A stretch of 64,000 nucleotides of DNA from Tetranychus cinnabarinus (GCA_022266195.1 WHVY01000010.1:570501-634500); one strand, 5' to 3'. Counted from the first letter of the stretch, positions 39,030 through 48,753 are shown. Numbers and translations: made by a program. The notes: generated by a model from the letters alone, not told the origin.

Positions 39030-41132
39030 AGGATGAAGTCAATACGATATGTTCAAAGCTTGAAAATGGAATAATTGTGCCATCTTTCTCACCTTGGTGT
39101 TCACCTGTCGTACTTGTAAGCAAAAAGACTGGAGAATGGAGGCTCTGTGTGGACTACCGTAAACTGAATGCAGTAACGGTTAAAGACTCTACCCAATTCC
39201 AAACATTAATGTTTGATTGGACGCATTGCAAGGATCCCGCTACATCAGCCTACTTGACTTACATAGCGGATACCACCAAGTGGAATTGGATCCAATTGAT
39301 CAACCAAAAACGCCTTTTGTCACTCAATTCGGGATGTACGACTATAAAGTTATGCCTTTTGGACTTGCACCAGCGACATTTCGAAGGTTGATGGACGTTT
39401 GCCTAGCTGGTCTTAAATACAACACTTGTCTTGTTTACATCGATGACATAATCATTTTTAGCAAAACACTCAAGGAGCACTTTGAACGACTTGAAGCAGT
39501 CTTCAAAAGATTAAGAAACTGGTTAACATGAAAATCCAGCAAATGTACGTCCACTCAAACAAAGATTTTGTACCTTGGTCACATCAGTGAGAAAGGACAA
39601 GAGCCTGATCCAGAAAAGATCCGGGCGGTGAAACAGTTTCCCATTCCGACAACTTTACGGGATGTAAAATCTTTTGTTGCTCTTTGCTCTCACTGCCGCA
39701 AATTTATCAAAGACTTCGCTAAAATTGCACAACCATTAACCCACCTGACTAAACTAGACTTACCTTTTGTTTGGGCTGATGAACAAAATGACTCGTATGA
39801 AAAATTAAAAGAACTTTTGTGTACGGCCCCAGTCTTAGCGTACTACAACTATCAACTGGAAACACAACTAAGGACTGATGCTTCAGACGTTGGACTAGGC
39901 GCAATCCTACTTCAAAAACTATCACTTTTAAATCTGGGAAAATTCATGCAGATGCCGATTGTCTAAGCAGGTATCCGACGATGGATCCTGAATACAATCG
40001 TTTGAACGAGGATGATATTGAACAAAGTGATGACATATTTACACTGTTAATTTCGAAAGAAGAAGAGGAATAAGGAGAGCTACTAATTGAACAGCGAAGT
40101 GATCCGTTTATTCAACAAAAAATACAAGAAAAGGAAGGTAAAGGTAAAGGTAATAATCAAAAGAACTCGCACCGGATGCGAGAAGGTATCTTGGAGAGAA
40201 AGGCAAGAAAATCCAATCAAACCATTACTGGCCAACGATGAAGAAAGATGTACTTAAATTTGTGAAAAACTGCAAAAGTTGCCAGATGAACAAACAAGGT
40301 TTAGGTAAAACAAATCCACCACTACATCCAATAAAAGTAGCGGCACCGTTTGAAAAACTTGGAATTGACATTCTAGGCCCTCTCGTCTGGAAAAGAATAC
40401 ATCATTGTGGCCACTGATTACTTTACTCGGTGGGTAGAGCTCAGGGCCCTTGGGAAAAAGAACGCCAATTGCACTGCGAAATTCTTGACAGAGCAGATAC
40501 TAAGCAGACATGGTTGTCCAGTACTATTTTAAGTGACCAAGGACGTAATGGCATCTCTGAAACAGTCCGACAATTGAGTCGTTCCATGAATTCTAAATGG
40601 CAATTTTCAACACCTCACCATCTTCAGACTAATGGTTTGACGGAAAGAGTAAGCAGAACTATCTGTCAGATGTTAATGCATTATTGCTAAGATGGTTATC
40701 GTGCGAAATGGGCAGAAGTTTTGCCATTAATAAACTTAGCTTACAACATAAGTTCAAATGCAAGCACAAAATTTTCACCATTTTATTTGTTATATGGACG
40801 ACAGCCGAATTTACCAATTGACGTAAAATCTGAATCAAAAGAAAAGGAGATTTCACTATTGGAATATTGTCAATTCATTGAGCAAGAATGGGCATCGGTC
40901 AAAGATCATGCAGCTATTTACTCAGTGGAAGCAAAACAACATCAAAAACAAATTCAAAAAACAACACGACAGCAAAAAGAAGCTCAGAACTTTTTACATA
41001 GGAGATTCGGTCGTGCGAGAGAAGAACATCCGATCAAACAAACTAGAATCTAAATACGAAGGACCTTATACAATCACTGATAAAATTAGCAAAACAACAT
41101 ATTATAATATTACATCAAAAAAGATGATTTAG
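39030..41132 (+). pseudogene. Ty3/gypsy pol remnant (RT, RNase H, integrase)
   Basis: Reverse-transcriptase signatures PSFSPWCSPVVLVSKK and WRLCVDYRKLN are followed in a shifted frame by SLLDLHSGYHQVEL and the catalytic LVYIDDIIIFSK. An in-frame TGA (39529-39531) then interrupts before YLGHISEKGQ. RNase H begins TDASDVGLGAIL, most of it is deleted, and its tail HADADCLSRYP resumes in another frame. Integrase retains a CKSCQ zinc half-site, GIDILGP (first Asp) and TNGLTERVSRT (Glu), again across frameshifts. It ends in the usual YEGPYTITDKIS region with a stop at 41132. Gag and protease are missing between the leader and RT. Not functional. Confidence 0.92.
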
Positions 41133-41478
41133 AGCCATTTAGGCCCGTATTCACCAACCAAGATTAAACCTGAAATCACTTTGAGCTTCAGATCAACTGT
41201 TTTTGACTTTAAATAAAAATTTTGTTTCACCAACTTAGCTTATCCAAAGCTTAGATCAACTGATGTCAGATCAAACTAAATTGATCTCACCTTTTTTGAT
41301 GCTAACATTAGCAAAATTAAATTAATAGATAGCCCCTACTAAGGCATTTGTTTACATTTTAAACCTTTTGTTTACATTTTGCTCACCCAAATTCACCAAA
41401 ATTCATCATCTTTATCCTTTTTAAGGTGTTTTTTTGAATATTTTCATTAAATTTTTGATATAATTAGTTACTATCAAC

Positions 41479-42650
41479 ATGTCAACAACTCAAATTAATG
41501 GGTTAGTAATAATTTGTCCTAAATTACATATTGACATAACATATAATGATTTATATTTTTGTTTTTTTCGCTAACGTAACCTTCTGTCGCAACTTTGTAA
41601 ATCGTGGTTACTGTTATGGACTTGGTTGTAAGTACCTACATGTTGACAGACGAATTGAAGTTCACTATCAAAGGACTGGTAGATTACCAACGGAATTAGC
41701 TGAACAATGGTGCAAGTAAGTTTTAATTCCGCTAGCGTAAATTTTCATACTAATATTTTATCTTATTATTTCCAGCACCCAAAAGATATTGGCAAAGAGA
41801 GATCCGAATGTTTGTCAAGATCAAAACTAATCAAAGTGTTTTCGGGTAAATTGTAAATTTGGCACCCACCATGTTTTTAGAACGGACATGGATGCAGGCA
41901 ACATTGTTGAATTTACATTCAGGCCTAGTCCTAAAATGATGGTAAGTCGTTTTGTTGAACTTTTTCAATTTTTTAATATTTGTTTCTCTTTTTATTCAGG
42001 ATTACATGAAAAATGTTTACCAGGCCCCTAAACCATACTGGTATTCCGACGTTTTGTGCCACATCAAGACACCATTTCCACTTCTTGCTGAACACATTAT
42101 CAAAGTATTGGTAAGTTTTTTCCGCTAGCGTAATTGTATCTAAAATGAATCTTTTTTTTTGTTTTTTTTAGAAACCATTCCGGATTCAAGGGAGTCAAGT
42201 CTCTTTTTATTACAATGAGAGGGAAATCAAGGCAAATGATCCCAGTGTTACTCCATATTCGCTTGACATTGGTAATGGTGTTGATGTCTTCGTTGATATT
42301 TCTTTCAACAATTCGCTGGCGGAAATGGATTGCTCTATTTGTTTAACTGTTGCATCAGAAAGATGCTATTGTTTCCCCTGCAACCACTTTTTTGTGTAGA
42401 TTGTTCCCTCAGTTGGTTCTTTGGACTCAGCAACAGTAATTTGAAACTCTGCCCATTATGTAGGGCTGATGTTAATCAACTACATTTTAGGGTTGAGGGT
42501 CAAATTACTGTTGCTGATCACAGGAACCTGGCTCGAATGTCAGATAAATTGTCTGATTGGACAAATCATTATCTTACCCGGCCTTTTTCTCGACTTGAGG
42601 AACCATCAAATAGTGTTAATTATTTGCCAGCGGGTTTCGGTGGATACTGA
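41479..42650 (+). pseudogene. CCCH zinc finger - ubiquitin-like - RING protein gene, broken
   Basis: The domain set suggests an RNA-binding or ubiquitin/SUMO-pathway E3 ligase. Spliced parts: CCCH exon to 41715, then 41776-41941, 42000-42110 and 42172 onward, all with GTAAG donors and pyrimidine-AG acceptors. Finger 1 is C-x8-C-x4-C-x3-H (CRNFVNRGYC...CKYLH). A second finger-like CFRVNCKFGTHH follows an in-frame TAA. Next comes a segment resembling a SUMO/ubiquitin-like fold (IKTPFPLLAEHI ... VSFYYNEREI ... NGVDVFVDI). A C3HC4 RING follows: CSIC, CNHFF, then after a 1-nt slip in a T run (about 42387-42393) CVDC and CPLC. Stop and frameshift imply decay, unless recoding occurs. The 5' end of finger 1 lacks a clear acceptor. 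CCCH and RING together recall makorin, but the ubiquitin-like insert does not fit that family. Confidence 0.6.
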
Positions 42651-42701
42651 TTAAATAGTTTTGTTTTCCATCTTTTTTCTGTTTTTTTGTGCGCTTTAAA
42701 C

Positions 42702-43136
42702 ATGGCTAAAGTTCGTGGTAAAAATTTTACAGCTAAAGAAAAGGAACTTCTTGTTTCTCTAATTGAAGATCATCCTAAAAAAGAGTTAACAACGAATCGA
42801 AACAACGACAAAGATACTTCTATTGCCAATAAAAACTTCTGGTGTGAAATTGCTGAAAGTTCCAATTCCGCTAGCGGAAATGAAACAACTTTCAATGGTG
42901 ACCAGTTGAAGATTTGTTTTAAAAACATGGTAACTCGTGCTAAAAATGCTCAAGCGGAAAACAAAAAAGAAACGATAAAAACTGGTGGTGGTCAAAAGGG
43001 AATTGAAATCGGTTCAATCAATAGTAAAGTTATTAATGTGATTGGAGATACCATAAAGCCATATGACAACCAATTTGATTCAGATGCCAAGTTCTTTTCC
43101 CAATCAGAGGTGCTTACTCTAGATGACGAAAATTAA
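42702..43136 (+). CDS. Myb/SANT-like DNA-binding protein (Myb_DNA-bind_5/zeste type)
   Basis: 144 residues starting MAKVRGKNFTAKEKELLVSLI. The N-terminal trihelix continues through FWCEIAESSNSASG, FNGDQLKICFKNM and KTGGGQKG, the hallmark layout of the zeste-like Myb/SANT family, then the PYDNQFDSDA motif. Such proteins bind DNA and are common as accessory proteins in animal DNA transposons. It lies 52 nt after the broken RING gene in the same direction. After the TAA the sequence continues in shifted frames with a coiled-coil-like stretch rich in Lys/Leu/Gln (43220-43393), so the original protein was probably longer. Two of the CGCTAGCG words lie in or just behind this gene. Confidence 0.75.
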   Translation: MAKVRGKNFTAKEKELLVSLIEDHPKKELTTNRNNDKDTSIANKNFWCEIAESSNSASGNETTFNGDQLKICFKNMVTRAKNAQAENKKETIKTGGGQKGIEIGSINSKVINVIGDTIKPYDNQFDSDAKFFSQSEVLTLDDEN

Positions 43137-43393
43137 TCATCACAAATTACGCTAGCGTCAACTGAACAGCCAGTGATGGAACAAAACAAAAAAAGAAAAT
43201 ATGCTTCGCTAGAGATAAAAATGTTTTTATTGAGAAAATGGAATTGGAAAAGGCTGTTTTGATGCAAAAGATGAAAAATATGAAAATAAAACAATTACTT
43301 CTTGATCTTCAAATTAAACAAGTACTTGCAGCCTCTGGAATAGACTACTCGGTCGATGTTGAAGGTACGCTAGCGGACCTTGGCTCAAATTGA
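43137..43393 (+). pseudogene. detached C-terminal coiled-coil part of the Myb/SANT gene
   Basis: Past the TAA, an open frame reads IEKMELEKAVLMQKMKNM and on to ASGIDYSVDVEG, stopping at about 43393. Family members have such a helical tail. At least one stop and one frameshift separate it from the SANT domain. Confidence 0.5.
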
Positions 43394-43429
43394 TTTATTA
43401 TTAATCTTCGCTTATAAAAACCTGCTTGT

Positions 43430-45137
43430 GTTCCAAGTATTAGCAAAGTATTAGCTGTACATCAAGACAATTTAAATGCCCTAGTTCGACAGGTTAAACA
43501 ACTACAAATGGACATAGAGCAACTACAGAACATCTTACCCATGACAACATTTATGGGGGAACTGTCACTTATAATATGCATCGTATGCAAGAAATCGTGG
43601 CGGAAACAGCCACTAGTGGTTTAAACACCGGTAAAATACCTTGTTCAGCAATTAATTTCTTTAAAATTGAATTACCATGTGGAAGTAAATGTCCAATCGA
43701 CTCCACGACTCCGAACAACGCTAAGTACGCAAATATTGTAGAACCATGATAAGACTTTGCTTGAGAGTACGCTTACAGGGCTGCAGAGCAGGGAAATAGA
43801 AGAGTAGAAAGTTGATATTTAAGAAAATGCAAAAGTTTTGCTGAATCTATTCTAGTTTACATTACATTCCGTACCACTAACCTACCTATTTTCCCTTATT
43901 GCATATTTCAAGAATTTTGGGATTTAGAAAATACTGATTCCTGTGAAAATATTCACGCCTGGACTGACTTTATTTCTCATTTTTAGAATGAAGCCCACTT
44001 ATAAACCAAATGAAGCACTCCTCGATCAACCATATCTTTATAATTTAGCGCCAGATCGACCGCCAGCTTGGTTGATCCTGCGACGAGTCACCCACTTTAT
44101 TTTACTTACACAGAGTCTAAGAGCAATTTTCTTCAATAATGGGTTCCCTAAGAAATCAGAACTCATAGGAACTTACTTCACCATTGTATCAACACAATTA
44201 AACTACAGGAAATTCGCTAGAGTAACCATTTCCTCTTATAATCATCAAAGATTGAAAATGGCTGTCGATGCATTTAGATAAGAGCTAGGTAACATTAGCT
44301 GCAAGCAAATAAAAAATTTGCTTCAGTGAAACGCACCGAAAATCTACTTGCACAAATTGCTTAGCATGCACTGAAACAGGTCATCAAATCCGAAGCTGTC
44401 CCTTTCTTTGCCAGGATCAAATTCAACCTGATGGGATAAAACATAAAGAAAGCAGAAGAAGGAGACGAGCCATGGAGAGAAAACAGTTTTGCCAGCTCAT
44501 CCATAAATCAGCAGACCCAAATAAGCGTCCTGGTGGATACCGTTATTCCAGTCTCACTGACTTGTTAAGATTAGGACCTGAGGAAAATAAAATGAAAACT
44601 GTATCTTTATATGTAATTTGCACGTATTTGTCTTTTACACCCAAATGTGTGGCAATCGCAGGTCACTATCATAGTAGAAAAGCAGGTGGACCAGGTATCT
44701 ATTTCGTTAATGTTAAACCAACTCAACAAAAGTTAGCTAAAACTGTAGAGGAAATAAAGAAAGATGTCCTGAATATTTGTTAGGACATGCGGTTGCTCAC
44801 CTTTGATAGTAAAAATGAAACCTTATCTAGCCTGCGTATCACACCTAACGATGCGCTCACTAATAACACTGATCATGTAAATGCCAGGTCATTGTTTGAA
44901 AACGTTCCTATTGAAAGATTAATCAGTTTCTATTTACCAGAAGCTAAGGGTTTAAAGAACGCACTTACGGACGCGATGAAGTCTGACACAATTGCAAGAT
45001 ATATTGTTCGCTTATATCGAATGTACTACCAAATATCAGAGGATCATAAGAAAGTACCAAACGGCGAAACTGTAAGACTTCTAGACCCCAATAAGAAGAG
45101 TGTTGACGACTGGTTAAGACAACAGGGACTGCTCTAA
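43430..45137 (+). pseudogene. Gag-like polyprotein remnant with CCHC zinc knuckle
   Basis: Fragments in the same strand: a coiled-coil-like piece (VLAVHQDNLNALVRQVKQLQ), then a frame ending EP near 43749, then 43943-44281, then a frame open from 44313 to 45137 broken by one TAG (44781-44783). The last frame carries C-x2-C-x4-G-H-x4-C at 44358-44399 (CLACTETGHQIRSC), a canonical nucleocapsid zinc knuckle, followed by an Arg-rich patch and about 230 residues I do not recognise. It ends 15 nt before the truncated 3' LTR. Knuckle plus Arg patch suggests a Gag-type nucleic-acid-binding protein, but its place after pol is unusual for Ty3/gypsy. It may come from a second element. Confidence 0.5.
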
Positions 45138-45152
45138 ATGGTGGCCGGCATG

Positions 45153-45324
45153 TGTAACAAATAAAATCAATAAATTGATCTTTCGGTAATAACTGACCAT
45201 CAGTTAGTTAATCATAAAGACACCTTTTGTTGCCGAACCATTTCACTCATAAATCGAATTGACACTTTCAGTTATTAAGATTGGTAATTAATCTTATGGT
45301 CAGTTTTTACTTTACTCTATTGTT
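45153..45324 (+). repeat. truncated 3' LTR
   Basis: Copy of the first 172 bp of the 5' LTR with a few substitutions, beginning TGTAACAAAT. It breaks off after CTATTGTT, where TIR-element sequence (TATTGAATTC) resumes. The join shares an A/T-rich TATTG word with the LTR, so microhomology-mediated deletion is plausible. Confidence 0.85.
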
Positions 45325-45339
45325 TATTGAATTCAAAAT

Positions 45340-45551
45340 TCATTTTCCAACTTGAACCCAAGTGTCTCCTTGGGAATCAACAACAACTTTGTTAGAGATT
45401 AACGATTGATTATATACAATATTTTTTAAAAAATTCAATTCTTCATTTAACTGTATAATGAAAAAGTTAGCAGTCGCTAACATATTTTCCATTACCTTAT
45501 GAGCAGCATTTTGTTGATCAATCTGGTTTTGCAAAGAATCCACAGAAGCGT
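45340..45551 (-). pseudogene. inverted partial copy of the 124-residue TIR-element ORF
   Basis: The minus frame from 45543 reads NQIDQQNAAHKVMENML and ends TWVQVGK, matching the C-terminal half of the ORF at 47683-48057 with a few changes. It exists because the inverted terminal repeat covers the 3' half of that gene. It has no own start context and is a terminal-repeat copy rather than a gene. Confidence 0.7.
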
Positions 45552-45659
45552 AAAATGTCCTTCTACCGTAAATGATGAGTATGTTTAAGTAGTTATAAAA
45601 AATTTAAGAAAAGTTGAGAAACTCAATGTTAGATAAATTAGATAAAGAAAAGTATTTTA

Positions 45660-46193
45660 GGATGAGAAGGAAAAAAGGAATTTTCGAAAAAGGTCCAACT
45701 GAAAATTTTACTGAAGAAATTTTGAAAACTATTCGAGAAAAAAAACACTCTTGAATATATTCTTAGGTTAGTTCACTTGGGTGATGAACCTGTAACATCT
45801 CTTTTTTATCCTGAAGAGCTTCAACCAGTACCTAAACCTGATCTATATAAAGCCAGGGTAACTGAGTAAAGGGTGTAGTGAAAGTTCGTGTATGAGGCAA
45901 AAAATATTTCCCCCTGCGTAGAAACAATTTTAATTTTCTTTGATTTCTCGATTGAGAAACTGATTTCATCTCTTAAGTGCTCGACACTTCGTGATCGTAA
46001 ATTGTATCCCATTTTAACTGTTAATCAGGTGCAAAAACAGATTGATCAAGCCGAGTATAGGAGACTACACATTCGCTTTGCTCGCTCACGCTTGCGTCGG
46101 TTGCGTGGTTCATCCTCTCTTGTACCTCTCAAGCACTTTAACATGAAACTAGTCAACGAAGGTTTCTTTTCCTCTATCGTTCTAGGTATGTAA
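45660..46193 (+). pseudogene. decayed ORF(s) inside the TIR element
   Basis: An ATG-led frame at about 45663 (RRKKGIFEKGPTENFTEEIL) shifts by one after a run of A's and continues YILRLVHLGDEPVTSLFYPE to a stop at about 45868. A second frame (45888-46193) has a basic C-terminus rich in Arg (FARSRLRRLRGSS). Neither is recognised. The basic stretch could bind nucleic acid, but this is only a composition remark. Confidence 0.3.
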
Positions 46194-47588
46194 TGTCCTG
46201 CGACATTAACACCCCGTTGAATGGAGTAAATCGGTGAACATGTACTATTACTAATACATCTGCTCGCTTCAGGAATAATGTAACATCTTGCACAAAAATG
46301 ATTATAAACAAATGGCATTCCTTAGAAATACGTTCGTATTGAACATCGCAAGCATGATTTCCATTCAAAAGGTAGACAAAATTTCGTATTCATTACTATG
46401 ATTTAAATGAATAAGAAGAAAAGTATAAACAATATGTTTTGTAATGAATTAAATAACAAAATTCGTTAAATATCCACAATCAAATCCTTACAGCAGTTCA
46501 ATACCACCATCTTTTGCTGAAAATACTGATCATTCAATTTGAGTTTAGCTACTTTATCCTTCAAAAGATGGTGTGAGTTGGTTGGTTGGTATTACATCAA
46601 ATGTCAGCTCGAAAAATTATTTTTAAACCAACTTGTTCACGCTTAATCTGAGGAATTATTTTACCGATCAAGGCGTGCAATCTATCATTCTCTTTGGCTG
46701 TTTGAGCTCTAAATAGCAATATCTAACACATAAAAATCCGTCAGCACTCTTGTCAGTTGACCAAAGTCAGGTTCGAAAACCTATTTTGTCCCTACGTGTG
46801 CACACTAAATCTCCAGAACTACTTGATGGATTTAGATGTGTGAACTATCGTTGTCTTTGGTTTAATTAGAGCTAACTATCAATATATAAAGCATTGGAAT
46901 CAAACAAGAAAATCTGGAGTTAACTTTGACCAAAGTCAGGTTTTACTTTAAACATATTCAGAAAAACAACTATATTTACCTTTAGGGGTTTGACTGGTTT
47001 TAATTGTTGCAATTGATGTAGACCGTAGTTAGTTAAAGAGCAAGATAGACTTGATAGGAAAGTGAAAGTTGACTTTTACTACTGTATGGATGAACAATAG
47101 TAAAATTGATGAACAATAGATAAAAACTTTAAAGATGAATACTTAAAAAAGGAAGAGCACTATTAAGTTGAAACTTTATCAAGACTTGCTGAATGAATTG
47201 ACTGGAGAATGTTGGGCATATATGAAAAATCATGCATAATTAGTAGGCTGCATCTTCTCTTTGTTTGAACAATTATGATGATTTATCCTTGATCTCCCTC
47301 ATTCAAACTCTTATCTAGTTGATCTCAATGAATTGAATTTAAGGTCACCTAATTATCCTTGAAGGCTGAAGATTTAACAGAGTAACTGAATTGTAGATCA
47401 AATTAATGAATTTGAGGTCAAATATTTTGCTTGATTGCTATGCTTTAATTCTAATGAAGGAGCAAAGCCTACTGTTTTGAACCCAATATAAACATCTTAT
47501 TTCCGATTTCTGGGGGAGGGGAATCATGCTATCTGTGTATTGCTGTATTTATTATAATAAAGATGAAATGCGGTTTGATCTGAATTGG
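46194..47588. other. gene-less interior of the TIR element
   Basis: AT-rich with a 17-bp direct repeat TTGACCAAAGTCAGGTT at 46757-46773 and 46925-46941. No transposase motif was found in any frame. Confidence 0.5.
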
Positions 47589-47626
47589 TATAAAAGTTGA
47601 GTGAAAATGGACTTGAATCATCAGTT
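47589..47626 (+). promoter_or_regulatory. TATA box plus initiator for the TIR-element ORF
   Basis: TATAAAAG at 47589-47596 and TCAGTT at 47621-47626; the TATA T and the Inr A are 34 nt apart, a workable metazoan core promoter. The ATG follows 60 nt after the Inr. Confidence 0.6.
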
Positions 47627-47682
47627 AAATTCATCTCATAATCATCGTAAGTTCATTATATTGTGCTCCATTAGTCGACAAA

Positions 47683-48057
47683 ATGTTGCAAGTTTCTCCG
47701 TTCATCGAAGAGCTTTTTGGTGATGAAACAATTAACTTTTCACCTATGGAAAGTGAACCAACGTCTGAATTACCGTTGACCCTGCAAACATATGTACGAA
47801 ATTTCATTGTGGAGAACACTCAATCAACGGAAATTTCGAATTTGAACGCTTTTGTGGATTCTCCGCAGAACCAGATTGATCAACAAAATGCTGCTAATAA
47901 GGTAATGGAAAATATGTTAGCGACTGCTAACTTTTTCATTATACAGTTAAATGAAGAATTGAATTTTTTAAAAAATATTATACATAATCAATCGTTAATC
48001 TGCAACAAAGTTGTTGTTGATTCCCAAGGAGACACTTGGGTTCAAGTTGGAAAATGA
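47683..48057 (+). CDS. 124-residue unknown protein of the TIR element
   Basis: Not recognised. It starts MLQVSPFIEELFGDETINF, is acidic and Ser/Thr-rich in the first half, then has a helix-prone Asn/Gln-rich half (QNQIDQQNAANKVMENMLA ... FFIIQLNEELNFLKNI) that could form a coiled coil, and ends DTWVQVGK. The frame is intact with a TATA/Inr promoter 60-94 nt upstream and AATAAA overlapping the stop region (near 48068). The second half lies in the right terminal inverted repeat, so the left end carries an inverted partial copy. This suggests an expressed element-encoded protein; function unknown. Confidence 0.5.
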   Translation: MLQVSPFIEELFGDETINFSPMESEPTSELPLTLQTYVRNFIVENTQSTEISNLNAFVDSPQNQIDQQNAANKVMENMLATANFFIIQLNEELNFLKNIIHNQSLICNKVVVDSQGDTWVQVGK

Positions 48058-48221
48058 ATTTTGAATTCAATAAAGTTTTACTTTCATTTAAACTTTCCGC
48101 GAAACCGGTTTTGCCATTGAGCTAGAAATGGCTTTTTATACTACTGATACTTGTAGAAATGGAACAACAGAATTATTCCCATAAAAGTAATCAAATTAAC
48201 TTCATCAAAAAGTTAAATGGC

Positions 48222-48440
48222 ATATAATAATTTCCTCTTCGTTTTTCATCATTCTTTTATCTTGGTGTATTTTTGCATAGGTGTGTATCGCACTATGGTC
48301 AGATTCTTGATTTTGGCTACGTCTACATAGCTTATCTTAATTTCCTCATACGGGGTGTTAAGATATTTCGGGGAAAAAATATTTCCCTTGCGCATTAAAC
48401 ATTTTTTGATGTTATGGTTAGGAAGCTGCTATTGCGCCCC
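48222..48440. other. spacer between the duplication copies
   Basis: Unique AT-rich sequence directly after copy 1 homology ends. Nothing recognised. Confidence 0.4.
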
Positions 48441-48753
48441 TCACACGAACTTTTTTAACACCATGTATGTTTGTATTATGTTTATTGTTCCTCCCCATTC
48501 ACTGGTTGGTATTTGTTGATTATTGACTAATTTCAGTTTGTTTTGATCCATAATTGTCTCAATTATTCTGATTATTTCTTGATTGTTCTCTCTGGAATTT
48601 CCTTTTGTCCATCTTTCGCTCATTACATTTGTGTCTCTCATTAAAATACATTTTGCTGTTTTGTTTTCTTGTATTGTGCTTGAGAGCTCTTCCAATATTT
48701 CGCATAATGTACGTTAATACTGATATTTTAAACCTTAGACACTTGTAACTCAA
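48441..48753 (-). pseudogene. non-LTR retrotransposon endonuclease fragment
   Basis: The minus frame reads LEELSSTIQENKTAKCILM, then RDTNVMSERW, then IETIMDQNKLKLVNNQQIPT. This follows the exonuclease/endonuclease/phosphatase pattern of LINE proteins (GDxN...W..., a nL.lln...pT block), with Gly of GD replaced by Arg. Only about 80 residues remain and no reverse transcriptase is nearby. It sits in the spacer between the two ABCA units. Confidence 0.45.

Larger units (their letters stand above)
41142..43393 (+). mobile_element. possible PIF/Harbinger-like fragment carrying RING and Myb/SANT genes
   Basis: Starts GGCCCGTATTCACCAACC directly after TTA, the usual 3-bp Harbinger target, right behind the pol stop. 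It contains a Myb/SANT gene of the type Harbinger elements carry as accessory protein. No DDE transposase and no matching right end were found, so either it is truncated or the left-end resemblance is chance. The right limit given is the end of the last coding remnant. Confidence 0.35.
37934..45324 (+). mobile_element. decayed Ty3/gypsy LTR retroelement with foreign internal block
   Basis: Layout: 5' LTR 37934-38466, tRNA-Gln primer site 38469-38486, heptamer array, broken pol (about 39030-41132), a non-retroviral block from 41142, a Gag-like zinc-knuckle ORF (about 43430-45137) and a 3' LTR cut off after 172 bp (45153-45324). It sits inside the left arm of the TIR element. It is flanked by a 53-bp direct repeat of host-element sequence (37881-37933 and 45325-45377), far longer than a normal LTR-element target duplication, so insertion was followed by rearrangement. 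Frameshifts, stops and deletions make it non-autonomous. Confidence 0.85.
37777..48145. mobile_element. terminal-inverted-repeat element with 6-bp target duplication, split by an LTR retroelement
   Basis: Ends are A(A/G)TAGTATAAAAA-GCC at the left and its complement at the right, flanked by GATACT (37771-37776 and 48146-48151). The sister copy shows one GGTACT (57800-57805) with the flanks joined, so this is a real insertion with a 6-bp duplication. The right arm is about 300 bp (47846-48145). The left arm is in two pieces, 37777-37933 and 45325-45551, separated by the LTR element. Without that insert the element is about 2.9 kb. It encodes a 124-residue protein at its right end and decayed ORFs inside. 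A 6-bp duplication and AGT...ACT-like ends recall Maverick/Polinton, but no PolB, integrase, protease or ATPase is present, so the superfamily is unassigned. Confidence 0.8.
28917..48221 (+). repeat. segmental duplication, copy 1 (ABCA unit, interrupted by mobile elements)
   Basis: Homologous to 48811-57875 from about 28917 (AGACAATT) to about 48221 (AAATGGC). Shared parts are the 2.2-kb upstream region, the whole ABCA gene and about 1 kb downstream. Copy 1 is longer because it contains the MITE at 37416-37741, the large element at 37777-48145 and a stretch of about 250 bp at about 30631-30882 missing from copy 2. Confidence 0.9.

Noticed and set aside
45821..46368. Overlapping minus-strand ORFs in the TIR element
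   Set aside because: No homology, no start context, overlap with plus-strand remnants that have at least a basic-region composition.
37777..48145. Calling the large element a Maverick/Polinton
   Set aside because: The 6-bp duplication and AGT-like ends fit, but no PolB, integrase of that type, protease or packaging ATPase is present; kept as unassigned.
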